Shown piece after piece: positions 50,007-60,084 of a DNA stretch of 64,000 bases (position 1 is the stretch's first letter; each line of letters starts with the position of its first letter). The notes under the pieces were generated by a model. It searched no databases, had not been told where the DNA came from, and saw only the letters and a list, made by a program, of their open reading frames with translations. The position numbers were made by a program, and so were the translations under genes. Origin of the DNA: Actinomycetes bacterium (GTDB lineage: Bacteria; Actinomycetota; Thermoleophilia; BMS3ABIN01); contig JAJYOG010000006.1 in NCBI GenBank assembly GCA_021785935.1, forward strand, positions 1-64,000. Direction: 5' to 3'.

Positions 50007-50570
50007 ATGATAGATGACATACTATTCCACGAAGTGCAGCATTCCCGCCAGTGGTGGATATGGCTGATTATCGTTCTCGTCACCGCCGGTTCGTGGTATT
50101 CGTTTATCGGGCAGGTTGTGATCGGTACGAGCATTACAGGCAATGCCGCCTCCAATTTTTTCATCATTGTGATCTGGTTGCTGGCTGGCATTATCCTTCC
50201 CGGGTTGTTCTTCTTCCTCAAACTTGATGTAACGGTGAGGCGTGATAGCATCAATATTCGCTATTTTCCTATCCTGAAACGTAGGTACGCCGCCAGGGAC
50301 ATCAAGCAATCATTTGCGCGCGAATACCGGCCCCTCGTTGAGTACGGGGGTTGGGGCATTCGGTGGTCGCCGGTGAGCGGCTGGGCATATAACACAGGCG
50401 GCAATCTTGGAGTCCAGCTCTTGCTGGCGGACGGCAGGAAATTATTAATCGGCTCGCAAAAACCGGCTGAGTTGGCAGCAGCCATCGAAACGATGGTGGG
50501 AGCATCGGGCAAGTCGGAAAGGAAAGGCAAAAAGGGGAAGTCGAAGCTGGGCCGCGGACATGTTGCTTGA
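50007..50570 (+). CDS. Two-helix membrane protein (DUF6141-like)
   Basis: 187 residues: two membrane helices (about 17-38 and 48-72) followed by a beta-rich domain (LDVTVRRDSINIRYFPILKR, GIRWSPVSGWAYNTGGNLGV, LLLADGRKLLIGSQKPAELA) that resembles a bacterial PH-like domain. It ends in a lysine-rich tail (KSERKGKKGKSKLGRG). The function is unknown. ATG 50007; its end overlaps the next frame by 11 bases. Confidence 0.72.
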   Translation: MIDDILFHEVQHSRQWWIWLIIVLVTAGSWYSFIGQVVIGTSITGNAASNFFIIVIWLLAGIILPGLFFFLKLDVTVRRDSINIRYFPILKRRYAARDIKQSFAREYRPLVEYGGWGIRWSPVSGWAYNTGGNLGVQLLLADGRKLLIGSQKPAELAAAIETMVGASGKSERKGKKGKSKLGRGHVA

Positions 50571-51243
50571 AGAGGTTATGACAAGCCTGAAGAAGCTGGC
50601 CAATCCCAAGTCAGTCGAGGGGATGGCCCGTTATGGCATCAACCCTGAGGGCACCCTTGGGGTCTCATTACCCAACCTGAGGAAAATAGCCAAGGAGATT
50701 GGGAAGGACCACGAGTTGGCCGCGGAGCTTTGGGCGACAGGAATCCACGAAGCCCGCATCCTCGCAGCTTTGGTGGATGAGCCCGGCCAGGTAACAGTGG
50801 AGCAGATGGATGTATGGGCCACCGGCTTCGATTCCTGGGATGTCTGCGATCAGTGCTGCTGTAATCTTTTCGAAAAGACAGAATACGCCTGGGAGCAACT
50901 TGTCGCCTGGAGTTCGCGCGAGGAGGAGTTCGTCAAACGGGCAGCTTTTGCCCTTATGGCATGCCTCGCCTGGCATGACAAATCTGCGACTGACACCCAG
51001 ATGAAGAAGCTCCTGCCGGTCATCAAGCGTGAGTCCTGGGATGAGAGGAATTTTGTAAAGAAGGCGGTTAACTGGGCGCTTAGAAATATTGGCAAGCGGA
51101 ATGAAAATCTCAACCGGGCGGCAATCAAGGCCGCCCGGGAAATAGAAAAGCAAGATTCAAAGGCGGCCCGCTGGATCGCACGGGACGCCCTGCGGGAACT
51201 AACCTCGGACGCAGTTCAAAAACGCTTCAAAGCGGGAATCTAA
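50560..51243 (+). CDS. DNA alkylation repair (AlkD-like) HEAT-repeat protein
   Basis: 227 residues of helical repeats: MARYGINPEGTLGVSLPNLR, KIAKEIGKDHELAAELWATG, IHEARILAALVDEP, WATGFDSWDVCDQCCCNLFE, then EEFVKRAAFALMACLAWHDK and ERNFVKKAVNWALRNIGKRN. The WDxCD and KKAVNWALRNIGKRN parts are typical of the COG4912 AlkD relatives, which excise bulky alkylated bases. ATG 50560 fits the family start; ATG 50578 is an alternative. A REP-like element begins directly after its stop. Confidence 0.88.
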   Translation: MLLEEVMTSLKKLANPKSVEGMARYGINPEGTLGVSLPNLRKIAKEIGKDHELAAELWATGIHEARILAALVDEPGQVTVEQMDVWATGFDSWDVCDQCCCNLFEKTEYAWEQLVAWSSREEEFVKRAAFALMACLAWHDKSATDTQMKKLLPVIKRESWDERNFVKKAVNWALRNIGKRNENLNRAAIKAAREIEKQDSKAARWIARDALRELTSDAVQKRFKAGI

Positions 51244-51244
51244 A

Positions 51245-51327
51245 TTTCGGGGACACAATACTAAATTATTTTATGTATGACTGTTGAAAATTGAAGGGAT
51301 CTGAATTTAGTATTGTGTCCCCGAAAT
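51245..51327. repeat. REP-like element, inverted pair flanking a 30-base loop
   Basis: ATTTCGGGGACACAATACTA (51245) and TTTAGTATTGTGTCCCCGAA (51306) are reverse complements, giving a stem of more than 20 bases between the alkylation-repair gene and msrB. Confidence 0.88.
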
Positions 51328-51346
51328 GAAGGAGATCCGCGTGATC

Positions 51347-51736
51347 ATGAAATCCAAGATCATCAAAACCGAGGAAGAATGGCGCCGGCAGCTGACGGCG
51401 GAGCAGTATCGCGTCTGTCGCGAGAGGGGTACGGAGACACCGTATACCGGGGATTGCTCCGTGCCCTCAGGCAACGGAACATATGCCTGCGTCTGCTGCG
51501 GCAATGAGCTTTTCAAGGTTGGCAGCAAGTTTGAGTCGGGCACAGGTTGGCCCAGCTTCTGGGAGCCGGTTACTGAGGACGCCGTGGAGTACGAGACCGA
51601 TACCGGCCATGGCATGGTACGCACGGAAGTTAAATGTGCCGTCTGTGGCTCCCATCTGGGGCATGTTTTCGAGGATGGGCCGCCGCCGACCGGAAAGCGC
51701 TACTGCATCAACTCGGTGGCGATCCATCGGTCGTAA
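51347..51736 (+). CDS. msrB: Peptide methionine-(R)-S-oxide reductase
   Basis: 129 residues. Conserved MsrB features: EEWRRQLTAEQYRVCRERGT, zinc Cys pairs CVCCG and CAVCGSHLGHVF, FESGTGWPSFWEPV, and the catalytic Cys in RYCINSVAI. It reduces the R-epimer of methionine sulfoxide. AAGGAG lies upstream; GTG 51341 or ATG 51347 may be used. It is flanked on both sides by inverted REP-like pairs; msrA is found separately at 52914. Confidence 0.95.
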   Translation: MKSKIIKTEEEWRRQLTAEQYRVCRERGTETPYTGDCSVPSGNGTYACVCCGNELFKVGSKFESGTGWPSFWEPVTEDAVEYETDTGHGMVRTEVKCAVCGSHLGHVFEDGPPPTGKRYCINSVAIHRS

Positions 51737-51747
51737 TTTTGGGGGGA

Positions 51748-51832
51748 ATTTCGGGGACACAATACTAAATTCGCAAATTTCAGCTCAACTTTCGCGAATT
51801 CAATGAATAATTTAGTATTGTGTCCCCGAAAT
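51748..51832. repeat. REP-like element, inverted pair
   Basis: AATTTCGGGGACACAATACT (51748) and TTAGTATTGTGTCCCCGAAA (51812) pair, with an inner AATTCGCAAATTT/TTCGCGAATT partial palindrome. It lies between the converging msrB and hydrolase genes, where a stem could terminate both. Confidence 0.88.
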
Positions 51833-51857
51833 TCCCGTCCCCGAAATTCCCCCGAAA

Positions 51858-52838
51858 TTATTCGATGAGGCCGATCAGGATCGGATAGACCCATGTGCTC
51901 TTTTCGCCGATGCTGGTCATGTCTATGTAGTCATGCGGCAACCCCAGCGATGCATCGAATTCATATCTGGTGATCGTGGCGCCCGAGCTCTCCCACTCCG
52001 CGGCAATTTCCTTGGACATGTTGTTGTTCACGGTATGGTCATTGCCGTTTGTGACCAGAACGATATTGCCGGCCTGGGCTGCTTCACCGGCGGTCTGCGG
52101 CTGAGCCACCCGGGAAAATATCAGATACTCCGCTATGCCACGGGTGGACCAGCCCAGATAGACGCTGTCCCTGGGAGGTTCGGAGGAAGAACTAAAAGTG
52201 ACGTCGGGAAACCGCGAAAAGAGATTGCCCAGCATCGTGTCCCCGGCCTGCGGCACGCCAGCGAGGCCAAAGAGCGGAGCGATCAAGACAGCCTTGTCGA
52301 TGCCGCTCCGATGCTGAGCGATATCAGCGGCGATGGTGCCGCCGCCGGACAGACCAACCACGACCACATTGGCGCCCAGCCCCACGGCGATGTCGGCGAC
52401 CTGGCCGGAGAACGTCTGGAGGTCCTGGGCATGGAGATTGCCCAGCTCGGAAACGGTGTGGGTTGAGAGGCCGTGATACGGCATTCGCGGGATAAATACA
52501 TTGTAGCCATCGTCGTAGAATTCCTGGCCCAGCTCCCAGAACTGCCGGGGCGAATTAGTCAGGCCATGGATTAAGACGACGGCATTCGCGGTCTTGTCGC
52601 CATGTGTATAGAACGTTGTGCCGCAAATACCGCAGACCTTGCCGCTTTCATCATCGATAACGCCCTGAATGCGCCGGGCGGCATCGCTGTAGCTTGCAGC
52701 CGGATCGGCGCTGGATACAAGTCCGCTGGTGCTGACGGGGATTATGGCCAGCAGCAATAGCAACGCGATGAGACCCAGGGTCACCAGCCCGGAATACTTG
52801 GCGCCCTTCTTAATGATGTATCCAAATGAAGGCATCAT
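51858..52838 (-). CDS. Membrane-anchored alpha/beta hydrolase
   Basis: 326 residues: an N-terminal membrane helix (about 15-38), then an alpha/beta hydrolase domain. AVVLIHGLTNSPRQFWELGQ holds the oxyanion region, VVVGLSGGGTIAADIAQH carries the nucleophile Ser in GLSGG, and the acid and base appear in NGNDHTVNNN and LPHDYID. Resemblance is to carboxylesterase/lysophospholipase-type hydrolases acting outside the membrane. A CGIC pair just before the domain may form a disulfide. The substrate is unknown. Confidence 0.85.
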   Translation of the reverse strand: MMPSFGYIIKKGAKYSGLVTLGLIALLLLLAIIPVSTSGLVSSADPAASYSDAARRIQGVIDDESGKVCGICGTTFYTHGDKTANAVVLIHGLTNSPRQFWELGQEFYDDGYNVFIPRMPYHGLSTHTVSELGNLHAQDLQTFSGQVADIAVGLGANVVVVGLSGGGTIAADIAQHRSGIDKAVLIAPLFGLAGVPQAGDTMLGNLFSRFPDVTFSSSSEPPRDSVYLGWSTRGIAEYLIFSRVAQPQTAGEAAQAGNIVLVTNGNDHTVNNNMSKEIAAEWESSGATITRYEFDASLGLPHDYIDMTSIGEKSTWVYPILIGLIE

Positions 52839-52913
52839 GCTTCAAATGGTATTCAAGCAGGTGGTTTGGATTCCTTTGAGGCCGTCTCTTCTGTGGGAAG
52901 GGGCGGGGCAGGA

Positions 52914-53381
52914 TCAGCGGCAGCTGGAGCGGCCGTGCTTTTCCAGGTAACGTTGATGGTATTCCTCGGCCCGGTAAAATTCTTCGGCTGGTTTGATCTC
53001 GGTTACAATCGGGCGGCGGAAGCGGCAACCCGCCTTAAGCTCGGCGAGCGACTCTTTAACCGCCTGCTCCTGTTCTGGTGTGAAAAAGAAGATGCCAGAC
53101 CGGTACTGGGTACCGCGGTCCGGACCCTGCCGGTTGGGCGTGGTGGGATCGTGGATCCTCCAGAAACTCTGCAGGAGCTCCTTGTAGGATATCCGCTCAG
53201 GGTCGTATTCCACCAGGACGGCTTCGGCGTGGCCGGTCTTGCCGGTACAGACGTCTTCGTAAGCGGGATTCTCAAAATCACCGCCGGCGTAACCAACCGC
53301 GGTCTCAACAACGCCATCCAAAGCGCGAAACTCTGCTTCAACACCCCAGAAACAGCCGGCGGCGAATATTGCTTTGTCCAA
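52914..53381 (-). CDS. msrA: Peptide methionine-(S)-S-oxide reductase
   Basis: 155 residues from TTG 53381, which follows GGGAGAAG. The catalytic motif is [20 protein letters not shown], then [40 protein letters not shown] and [11 protein letters not shown], the standard MsrA blocks. It reduces the S-epimer of methionine sulfoxide. A longer open frame to 53441 adds residues not found in the family. It lies near msrB but on the opposite strand. Confidence 0.94.
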   Translation of the reverse strand: MDKAIFAAGCFWGVEAEFRALDGVVETAVGYAGGDFENPAYEDVCTGKTGHAEAVLVEYDPERISYKELLQSFWRIHDPTTPNRQGPDRGTQYRSGIFFFTPEQEQAVKESLAELKAGCRFRRPIVTEIKPAEEFYRAEEYHQRYLEKHGRSSCR

Positions 53382-53551
53382 GACTTCTCCCTTTTCCCCA
53401 TTTAACGCAAGATAACTAACCAACCATAAATAGATACCCATTTCCGGGTATTTTGAGCGGAATCCCTGGAATTGTGCAGAAGGCTGGCACAGGGAGGGCT
53501 CCCCTTCATTACGCCGTTGCGGGCTCCCCCCACGTTGCGCTGGGCGGGATC

Positions 53552-53677
53552 CTCGTTACGTCGTGCGGCTTTCTTGTTACGTCGTGCGGCTTTCTCGTTA
53601 CGTCGTGCGGCTTTCTCGTTACGTCGTGCGGCTTTCTTGTTACGTCGTGCGGCTTTCTTGTTACGTCGTGCGGGCTT
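53552..53677. repeat. Six tandem 21-bp units
   Basis: Unit CTCGTTACGTCGTGCGGCTTT repeats every 21 bases from 53552 to 53677, with only a C/T change at position 3 between units and decay in the last. The period of seven codons keeps several frames open (for example FLVTSCG repeats), but no start signal or family supports a gene. It fills the gap 53382-53768 upstream of a secreted-protein gene. Confidence 0.9.
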
Positions 53678-53768
53678 CTCGTATCGCGCCGAAGCGTGAC
53701 TTGCTCTTAATTTTAAAATATCATCGAATAATTGGGGGTATTCCAGCGTTAACTTAGGGGAGGACGTC

Positions 53769-54380
53769 GTGAGTTCATCGCATCGTCACCGCAATATCAT
53801 CATAGCCATAGTTGTAATAGCCGTGCTCATTTTGGGTGTGGCGCTCATCCGCAATATCGTCGAAAAACGCCGCGAAACCGCTCGTGAGCGCATCGAAGAC
53901 GTCGGCGGCAGGAACGTTGCCAGCGGCGGCTCGAATTCGGCGCAATCGGCGCAGCATTCCCAGTCAGGAGCATCGGGAAGCCAGGCCTCAAACGAGTCCC
54001 AGGAAAACGACAACCAGCTGGCGCCGGCTCAGCAGCCTCCCGAGGAAGAAGGAGGAGGCCTCGTGCCCGTCGACAACCCACCAGTTTCCCTGGACATAAT
54101 CGATCAAAATGTAACGCCCTACCGTGCCGCCCACGGCACCCAGCGCGCCTTTCAGGCTTCCATAAACGGTCAGGCCACCGTGGTAACGATGACCATCGCC
54201 GGCCCCGGAGGCGGATTTACGGTCTCGCTGACCTCGGGGCCATATGTTCCCGGCCATACCAATTGGGCTGCCGAAGCAATGGGGCCTTCAATGCCGGGAG
54301 AGTACAGCTATTCCACTACGGCAAGAGACGTTGACGGCGTTCCGGTGCAAGAACAGGGCAGCATATTCATTGTCGAGTAA
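53769..54380 (+). CDS. Membrane-anchored extracytoplasmic protein
   Basis: 203 residues: one N-terminal membrane helix (about 9-28), a low-complexity Ser/Gln/Asn/Glu linker (about 48-100) and a C-terminal beta domain (RAFQASINGQATVVTMTIAG, GGGFTVSLTSGPYVPGHTNW, EYSYSTTARDVDGVPVQEQG) that looks immunoglobulin-like. GTG 53769 follows GGGGAGGACGTC. The function is unknown. It stands alone upstream of purB. Confidence 0.7.
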   Translation: MSSSHRHRNIIIAIVVIAVLILGVALIRNIVEKRRETARERIEDVGGRNVASGGSNSAQSAQHSQSGASGSQASNESQENDNQLAPAQQPPEEEGGGLVPVDNPPVSLDIIDQNVTPYRAAHGTQRAFQASINGQATVVTMTIAGPGGGFTVSLTSGPYVPGHTNWAAEAMGPSMPGEYSYSTTARDVDGVPVQEQGSIFIVE

Positions 54381-54556
54381 TATTCGAGTGATATGTTTAT
54401 CCCCCGGCCGGATTATTCTTTATGACAGAGGATAGGTCCTGAGCATCCTCACGGCTTTTTCCCAAATCAAGGCATCCATGATCACGCCTGCTAATGATGC
54501 CAACCTTCATTTCCGGGTGGAAACTGCCGCCGGTTCGTTAAATAATAAACAGCGTT

Positions 54557-55858
54557 ATGATTCCCAAGTATTCACGACCTGAAATAAGCGCTATCTGGAG
54601 CGATGAGAGCCGCATGGCTGCCTGGCTCGAGGTGGAGATCGCTGTCTGCGAGTCTTGGGCCGAGCGCGGCCTGATCCCGGCGGAGGCGCTCGCAGAGATC
54701 AAGGACAAAGCGGCTTTCGACGTGGCTCGCGTGCTCGAGATTGAGAAAAAGACGCGGCACGACGTCATCGCCTTTTTGACCAACGTGGGTGAGCACGTAG
54801 GTGAGCCATCCAAATATATCCATTACGGCATGACCTCCTCGGATATGCTCGATACCGGTCTGGGTCTGCAGCTGCGGATGGCCAGCGACATCCTCCTGCT
54901 CGATCTGCGGCATCTGCTGGGCGTCCTAAAAAAGCGGGCGCTCGAGCATAAGGACACCGTGATGATCGGCCGCAGCCATGGGATCCACGCCGAGCCGATT
55001 ACCTTCGGTCTCAAACTCGCGGTTTGGTGCTTTGAAGTCGCCCGTGACATCGAGCGGCTGGAGCGGGGGCGCGAGGCGGTGGCGGTCGGGCAGATTTCGG
55101 GGGTCGTCGGCACCTATGCCATGATCCCTCCTGACATCGAGGAAGAAGTTTGCCATAAACTGGGACTGACGCCGGCGCCGGCGTCGACTCAGGTAGTGCA
55201 GCGCGACCGGCACGCCGAGTTTATGGGAACGCTGGCTGTAATCGCCTCCACCATTGAGAAGATGGCAGTCGAGGTGCGGCACCTGCAGCGCACCGAGGTG
55301 CTCGAAGCCGAAGAGGCGTTCAAGCCGGGGCAGAAGGGCTCCTCGGCGATGCCCCACAAGCGCAATCCCATCATTAGCGAGCGGATGTGCGGGCAGGCGC
55401 GGATCATCCGGGCCAACGCCATGGTTGCTTTCGAGAACAACGCCCTCTGGCACGAGCGCGACATTTCGCATTCATCCGCCGAGCGGGTCATCCTCCCCGA
55501 CAGCACGATTTTACTTGACTACATGCTCTACAAGTGGGCCAACACGATGGACAATCTGCTCGTCTATCCCGAGAGGATGCTCCAGAACCTCTGGTCTAGC
55601 TACGGATTGGTCTTCTCCCAATCGGTTCTGTTAAAATTGATAGACAAGGGGCTCTCCCGCGAGGAAGCCTACAAGGTCGTCCAGACCGGCGCCATGAAGG
55701 CCTGGCAGGACAAGACCAGTTTTAAAGACCTGTTATTACACGACGAAACTGTTAGGGCATCCCTCACTGAAGCAGAGCTGGAAAGCTGCTTCGACCCTTC
55801 CCGCTACCTGGAAAACACCGGCGTGGTCTTCGCGCGCCTGGAAAAGCTCGATGCATAA
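54557..55858 (+). CDS. purB: Adenylosuccinate lyase
   Basis: 433 residues. SRPEISAIWSDESRMAAWLE start, YGMTSSDMLDTGLGLQLR, the catalytic His region GRSHGIHAEPITFGLKLAVW, and the flexible signature loop GSSAMPHKRNPIISERMCGQ are all present. It cleaves SAICAR and adenylosuccinate in the purine pathway. ATG 54557. Two REP-like units follow its stop directly. Confidence 0.97.
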   Translation: MIPKYSRPEISAIWSDESRMAAWLEVEIAVCESWAERGLIPAEALAEIKDKAAFDVARVLEIEKKTRHDVIAFLTNVGEHVGEPSKYIHYGMTSSDMLDTGLGLQLRMASDILLLDLRHLLGVLKKRALEHKDTVMIGRSHGIHAEPITFGLKLAVWCFEVARDIERLERGREAVAVGQISGVVGTYAMIPPDIEEEVCHKLGLTPAPASTQVVQRDRHAEFMGTLAVIASTIEKMAVEVRHLQRTEVLEAEEAFKPGQKGSSAMPHKRNPIISERMCGQARIIRANAMVAFENNALWHERDISHSSAERVILPDSTILLDYMLYKWANTMDNLLVYPERMLQNLWSSYGLVFSQSVLLKLIDKGLSREEAYKVVQTGAMKAWQDKTSFKDLLLHDETVRASLTEAELESCFDPSRYLENTGVVFARLEKLDA

Positions 55859-55910
55859 TTTCGGGGACACAATACTAAACAATTTCGGGGACACAATACT
55901 AAATTATTTT
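55858..55910. repeat. REP-like element, direct tandem pair
   Basis: Two head-to-tail copies, ATTTCGGGGACACAATACTA at 55858 and again at 55882. This is unlike the other sites, where the copies are inverted. Confidence 0.88.
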
Positions 55911-55986
55911 CACAAATCTGCCACGCACGGAGCCGGATTGTGATCTCTGCCCGCTCCCGAAGCCGGATTGATCTGGAGGACCTGAT

Positions 55987-56691
55987 ATGACACAGGAAAT
56001 AATTTACGAGGGCAAGGCCAAGATCGTCTATTCGACGGACGATCCCAATATGGTGTCGCAGAAGTTCAAGGATGACGCCACTGCTTTTGACGGCAAGAAG
56101 AAGGGGCAGATCGCTAGCAAGGGCGTCCGCAACGCGGCCATCTCGACGACTCTGTTCAAGCTGCTGGAAGAGCGGGGCATCATCACCCAGCTGGTCGAGC
56201 GCACGGCCGAGGACACGCTCTTATGTAAACGGCTCACCATGTTCCCCGTCGAGGTCGTGATCAGAAATTACGCCGCCGGCAGCATCTGCAAGCGGTTGGG
56301 CTTTGAAGAAGGCCACAAGATGAAGAAGCCGATGCTTGAGTTCTTCCTCAAGGATGATTCCCTCGGCGATCCGCTGGTGACGGACGCCCACATTGAGGAG
56401 CTGGAACTCCTCACCCGCGCTGAACGCGACGAGATCGAGCAGTTGGCGCTCAAAATCAACGAGACGCTCACAAAGTTTTTTGCCGAGCGCAAGGTGCTAT
56501 TGATTGACTTCAAGCTTGAATTTGGTAAAGACAGCGAAGGCAACATCGTCCTCGGCGATGAGATCAGCCCCGACACCTGCCGTTTCTGGGATGCCGAGAC
56601 GCGCGAGAAGCTTGACAAGGACCGCTTCCGCCGCGACCTTGGCGGCGTCGAGGAAGCCTACAAGGAAATGCTCAACCGGGTTGAGAGCTGA
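55987..56691 (+). CDS. purC: SAICAR synthetase
   Basis: 234 residues, standard bacterial PurC: IIYEGKAKIVYSTDDPNMVS, KGVRNAAISTTLFKLLEERG, CKRLTMFPVEVVIRNYAAGS, LIDFKLEFGKDSEGNIVLGD and EISPDTCRFWD. It condenses CAIR with Asp. GGAGGACCTGAT precedes ATG 55987. It opens the compact run purC-S-Q-L-F-M-N-H. Confidence 0.97.
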   Translation: MTQEIIYEGKAKIVYSTDDPNMVSQKFKDDATAFDGKKKGQIASKGVRNAAISTTLFKLLEERGIITQLVERTAEDTLLCKRLTMFPVEVVIRNYAAGSICKRLGFEEGHKMKKPMLEFFLKDDSLGDPLVTDAHIEELELLTRAERDEIEQLALKINETLTKFFAERKVLLIDFKLEFGKDSEGNIVLGDEISPDTCRFWDAETREKLDKDRFRRDLGGVEEAYKEMLNRVES

Positions 56692-56732
56692 CGCGGCGCT
56701 TAGCCGCCCGGCCCATCCCACAAGGAGCGGAG

Positions 56733-56972
56733 ATGAAAGCAAAGGTATATATCACTCCCAAGGCGGGAATCCTGGATCCCCAGGGTCTTACCATCGAGCG
56801 CTCACTGCCGGCGTTGGGTTTCGAGGGAGTCACAAACGTGCGTGTGGGCAAGTACATCGAGCTGGATCTGCCCGACGGCGACGCCGCCGGCGAGGCCGTC
56901 GACAAAATGTGCCACAAGCTGCTGGCCAATCCCATCATCGAGGATTTTGAGTTCGAGCTAGTGCCCGAATAG
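56733..56972 (+). CDS. purS: FGAM synthase subunit PurS
   Basis: 79 residues: [50 protein letters not shown]. It bridges PurL and PurQ in the three-part formylglycinamidine ribonucleotide synthase. AAGGAGCGGAG precedes ATG 56733. The last base of its stop is the first base of the purQ start. Confidence 0.96.
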   Translation: MKAKVYITPKAGILDPQGLTIERSLPALGFEGVTNVRVGKYIELDLPDGDAAGEAVDKMCHKLLANPIIEDFEFELVPE

Positions 56973-57781
56973 TGGCTGCCTTCTCACAGACTGAAGTTAA
57001 ACCCGTGCGGTTCGGGGTCGTGGTCTTTCCCGGCTCCAACTGCGATGCTGACTCCTACGATGCCGTCCGCTCGTTTACCGGCGCCGACGCCCGCTATTTC
57101 TGGCACAAGGACACCGGGCTAACCGGCCTCGACTGTGTCATCCTCCCCGGCGGCTTTTCTTACGGGGATTACCTGCGCTGCGGCGCCATCGCCCGCTTCT
57201 CTCCCATTATGGCCGCGGTCAAGAATTTTGCTGATGAAGGCGGCCTGGTCATCGGCATCTGCAACGGCTTCCAGATCTTGCTGGAAGCGGGAATGCTCCC
57301 CGGCGCCATGCACCAGAACGAGGGGTTAAAGTTTGTCTGCAAGCTGGTGAATCTACGGGTCGAGAATAACGAGACGCCGTTTACGACCGGCTATGAGCGC
57401 GGGCAGGTCATCAAGATTCCGATCGCCCATCGCGAAGGCAATTATTTTATCGATGAAGCCGGGCTGGCCGAGATCGAGGCGAACGGCCAGGTGATCGTGC
57501 GCTACTGCGATGAAAGCGGCGAGACTACCGCCGAGGCGAATCCCAACGGTTCGCTGGGGAATATCGCCGGAGTCTGCAACAAGGAGCGCAACGTCTTCGG
57601 GCTCATGCCTCATCCGGAACGGGTATGTGACGAGATCGTTGGCGGCACCGGCGGCCGCGGCGTTTTCGAGTCGATCATCAGCGGTGTTGCGGCAGAAGCG
57701 GCCGGCGCGAGCATTGCGGCAGAAGCGGCCGGCGAAATGAAAGATATTTTAGGAAACATAGGAAACGAACGTCCCCGATGA
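56972..57781 (+). CDS. purQ: FGAM synthase glutaminase subunit PurQ
   Basis: 269 residues; usual length is about 225-230. It has the class I amidotransferase triad: Cys in [17 protein letters not shown], and His/Glu in [33 protein letters not shown] and [20 protein letters not shown] are typical. The extra length is a short N-terminal extension and a C-terminal tail with a duplicated AAEAAG unit ([20 protein letters not shown]). GTG 56972 overlaps the purS stop by one base; its own stop overlaps purL by 4. Confidence 0.95.
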   Translation: MAAFSQTEVKPVRFGVVVFPGSNCDADSYDAVRSFTGADARYFWHKDTGLTGLDCVILPGGFSYGDYLRCGAIARFSPIMAAVKNFADEGGLVIGICNGFQILLEAGMLPGAMHQNEGLKFVCKLVNLRVENNETPFTTGYERGQVIKIPIAHREGNYFIDEAGLAEIEANGQVIVRYCDESGETTAEANPNGSLGNIAGVCNKERNVFGLMPHPERVCDEIVGGTGGRGVFESIISGVAAEAAGASIAAEAAGEMKDILGNIGNERPR

Positions 57782-59988
57782 GCGGCGATCTCGATCAGAA
57801 AACCGCTTACGAGCTGCTCGGTCTGAAGCAGAAGGAATACGATGGCATCTGCGAGGCCATGGGCCGCGAGCCCAACTATACCGAGCTGGCGGTGTTCTCG
57901 CTGATGTGGAGCGAGCACTGTGGCTACAAGCATTCGCGGCCGCTCCTTAAAAATCTTCCCACCGAGGGTGAGGGCATCCTCCAGGGGCCCGGCGAGAACG
58001 CCGGCATCATCGACATCGGCGGCGGCCAGGCCATCGCCATGAAGATCGAGAGCCACAACCATCCCTCCGCCATCGAGCCTTTTCAGGGCGCGGCCACCGG
58101 CATCGGCGGTATCGTCCGTGACATTTTCGCCATGGGCGCGCGCCCGATCGCCAACCTCGACCCCCTGCATTTCGGCTCGCTGGAGAAGGCGCGTCAGAAG
58201 TTCCTGCTCGAGGGCGTGGTCGAGGGCATCGCTTCCTACGGCAACTGTATGGGCATTCCTACGATCGCCGGCGAAATCCATTTTGAGGATGCTTACGAGG
58301 GCAACTGCCTGATCAATGTCATGTGCGTGGGGATTGTGGATCAGGATAAAATTTTGCGCGCCCGCGCCGAGGGGCCGGGCAACCTGGTTGTGTTGATGGG
58401 CTCGACCACCGGGCGCGACGGCATCGGCGGCGCCAGTATCCTGGCTTCGGCCGAGTTCGACGAGACCGCCCAGGAAAAGCGGCCGACCGTCCAGGTGGGC
58501 GATCCCTTTACCGAGAAGAAACTGCTCGAAGCCTGTCTGGAGCTGCGCGACAAGGGCCTGCTGGTCGCACTCCAGGATCTGGGCGCGGCCGGGCTCTCCA
58601 GCTCCTCAAGCGAGATGGCCAGCAAGGGCGAGGTCGGCATCGACATGGATATCTCCAAGGTGCCGCTGCGCGAGCAGGGCATGGAGCCTTTCGAGATCAT
58701 GATCTCGGAATCCCAGGAGCGGATGCTGGCCGTGATCAAACCCGAGCTTGAAGCCGAGGTGCTCGCCATCTGCGACAAGTGGGATCTCGACGCCAACGTT
58801 ATTGGCAAGGTCACCGACACCAGGCGCCTGCGCGTCTTCCTCGGTGAGAAGATGGTGGCCGATATGCCCGTAGACGCCCTTGTTGATGAAGCGCCGACTT
58901 ATGTGGTTCCGGCGGTGCGGCCGGCCCACGAGGTTGATGAGCCGCTGGCGGAAGACCACTATCAGCCGCCATCCGACCTCAACGAGACTTTGACCACCCT
59001 GTTGCGTTCCCCTAATATTTGTGACAAGAGCTGGGTCTACCGGCAGTACGATCACATGGTCCAGACCAACAATGCCCTCTGGCCTGGCGCCGAAGCCGCG
59101 GTGTTGCGCATCAAGGGCCGCAAGACCGGCGTGGCCCTCACCACTGACGGCAACGGCCGCCGCTGTTATCTCGATCCGCGCCGAGGCGCCCGCGCAGCGG
59201 TCGCCGAGGCGGCGCGAAACTTATCCTGCGCCGGGGCGAAACCTCTGGCCATTACCAACTGTCTAAATTTTGGTAACCCCGAGAAGGGCGAAATTTACTA
59301 CCAGTTCCAGGAAGCCGTCGAGGGGATGGCGGAAGCCTGCAAGGCCTTCCAAACGCCGGTCACCGGCGGCAACGTCAGTTTTTACAACGAGAGTTTCGGA
59401 CAGGCGATCTATCCCAATCCCGTGGTTGGCATGATGGGTCTGGCCGAGGACGTCACCATGATCGGAACCCCTGGTTTCAAGGATGAGGGAGACGCGGTGC
59501 TGCTTCTGGGCAACGCCCGTCCGGCGGTCGACGGGTCCGAGTATCAATCGCACATTCTCGGAGACGTGGCGGGGCGCATCCCCGATGTTGACCTCGAGAT
59601 GGAAAAGAAGCTGCAATTGCTCGTAAGAGAGGCTATTCTTGAAGGACTGGTAAAAAGCGCCCACGACGTCAGCGACGGCGGTCTTGCCTGTTGCCTGGCG
59701 GAGTCGGCTATCGATGGCGGCAAGGGCGCGGTCATCGAGCTGACATCGGACCAGCGGCCGGACCTGCTGCTCTTCGGTGAGGCGCCGGGTTTGATTGTCG
59801 TGACCGTTGAGGAAAAATACCTTGAACATTTTGCTCAGCTGGCGCTGGACCTGCCGACCCAGGTGATCGGGCGGGTTGAGGGCGAGCGGTTGCTAATCCG
59901 GGCATCTGGCGCGGACCAGATTGATCTTCCCGTAGCCCAGGCGGCAAAAGCCTGGGGTGCGGCGCTGGAAACACTGATAACGGGCTGA
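57778..59988 (+). CDS. purL: FGAM synthase catalytic subunit PurL, small type
   Basis: 736 residues, the PurL form that needs PurS and Pur[35 protein letters not shown]-type segment ([20 protein letters not shown]), [40 protein letters not shown] and [20 protein letters not shown] are conserved blocks of its two AIRS-like halves. It makes FGAM from FGAR, ATP and ammonia. ATG 57778 overlaps the purQ end. Confidence 0.97.
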   Translation: MSGDLDQKTAYELLGLKQKEYDGICEAMGREPNYTELAVFSLMWSEHCGYKHSRPLLKNLPTEGEGILQGPGENAGIIDIGGGQAIAMKIESHNHPSAIEPFQGAATGIGGIVRDIFAMGARPIANLDPLHFGSLEKARQKFLLEGVVEGIASYGNCMGIPTIAGEIHFEDAYEGNCLINVMCVGIVDQDKILRARAEGPGNLVVLMGSTTGRDGIGGASILASAEFDETAQEKRPTVQVGDPFTEKKLLEACLELRDKGLLVALQDLGAAGLSSSSSEMASKGEVGIDMDISKVPLREQGMEPFEIMISESQERMLAVIKPELEAEVLAICDKWDLDANVIGKVTDTRRLRVFLGEKMVADMPVDALVDEAPTYVVPAVRPAHEVDEPLAEDHYQPPSDLNETLTTLLRSPNICDKSWVYRQYDHMVQTNNALWPGAEAAVLRIKGRKTGVALTTDGNGRRCYLDPRRGARAAVAEAARNLSCAGAKPLAITNCLNFGNPEKGEIYYQFQEAVEGMAEACKAFQTPVTGGNVSFYNESFGQAIYPNPVVGMMGLAEDVTMIGTPGFKDEGDAVLLLGNARPAVDGSEYQSHILGDVAGRIPDVDLEMEKKLQLLVREAILEGLVKSAHDVSDGGLACCLAESAIDGGKGAVIELTSDQRPDLLLFGEAPGLIVVTVEEKYLEHFAQLALDLPTQVIGRVEGERLLIRASGADQIDLPVAQAAKAWGAALETLITG

Positions 59989-60084
59989 AATCCGATTTAT
60001 GCAGGATGAAATCACGCGAATTTACGGGATGAAAAAACAGGCAAAACCAAGAGGCTGAAAAGCCAAGCAAAGGGTAGAGGGCTT

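Noticed and set aside
53453-53710. Repetitive 85-residue protein over the 21-bp repeats
   Set aside because: The open frame follows from a 21-base period divisible by three; three frames stay open equally and none has a start signal.
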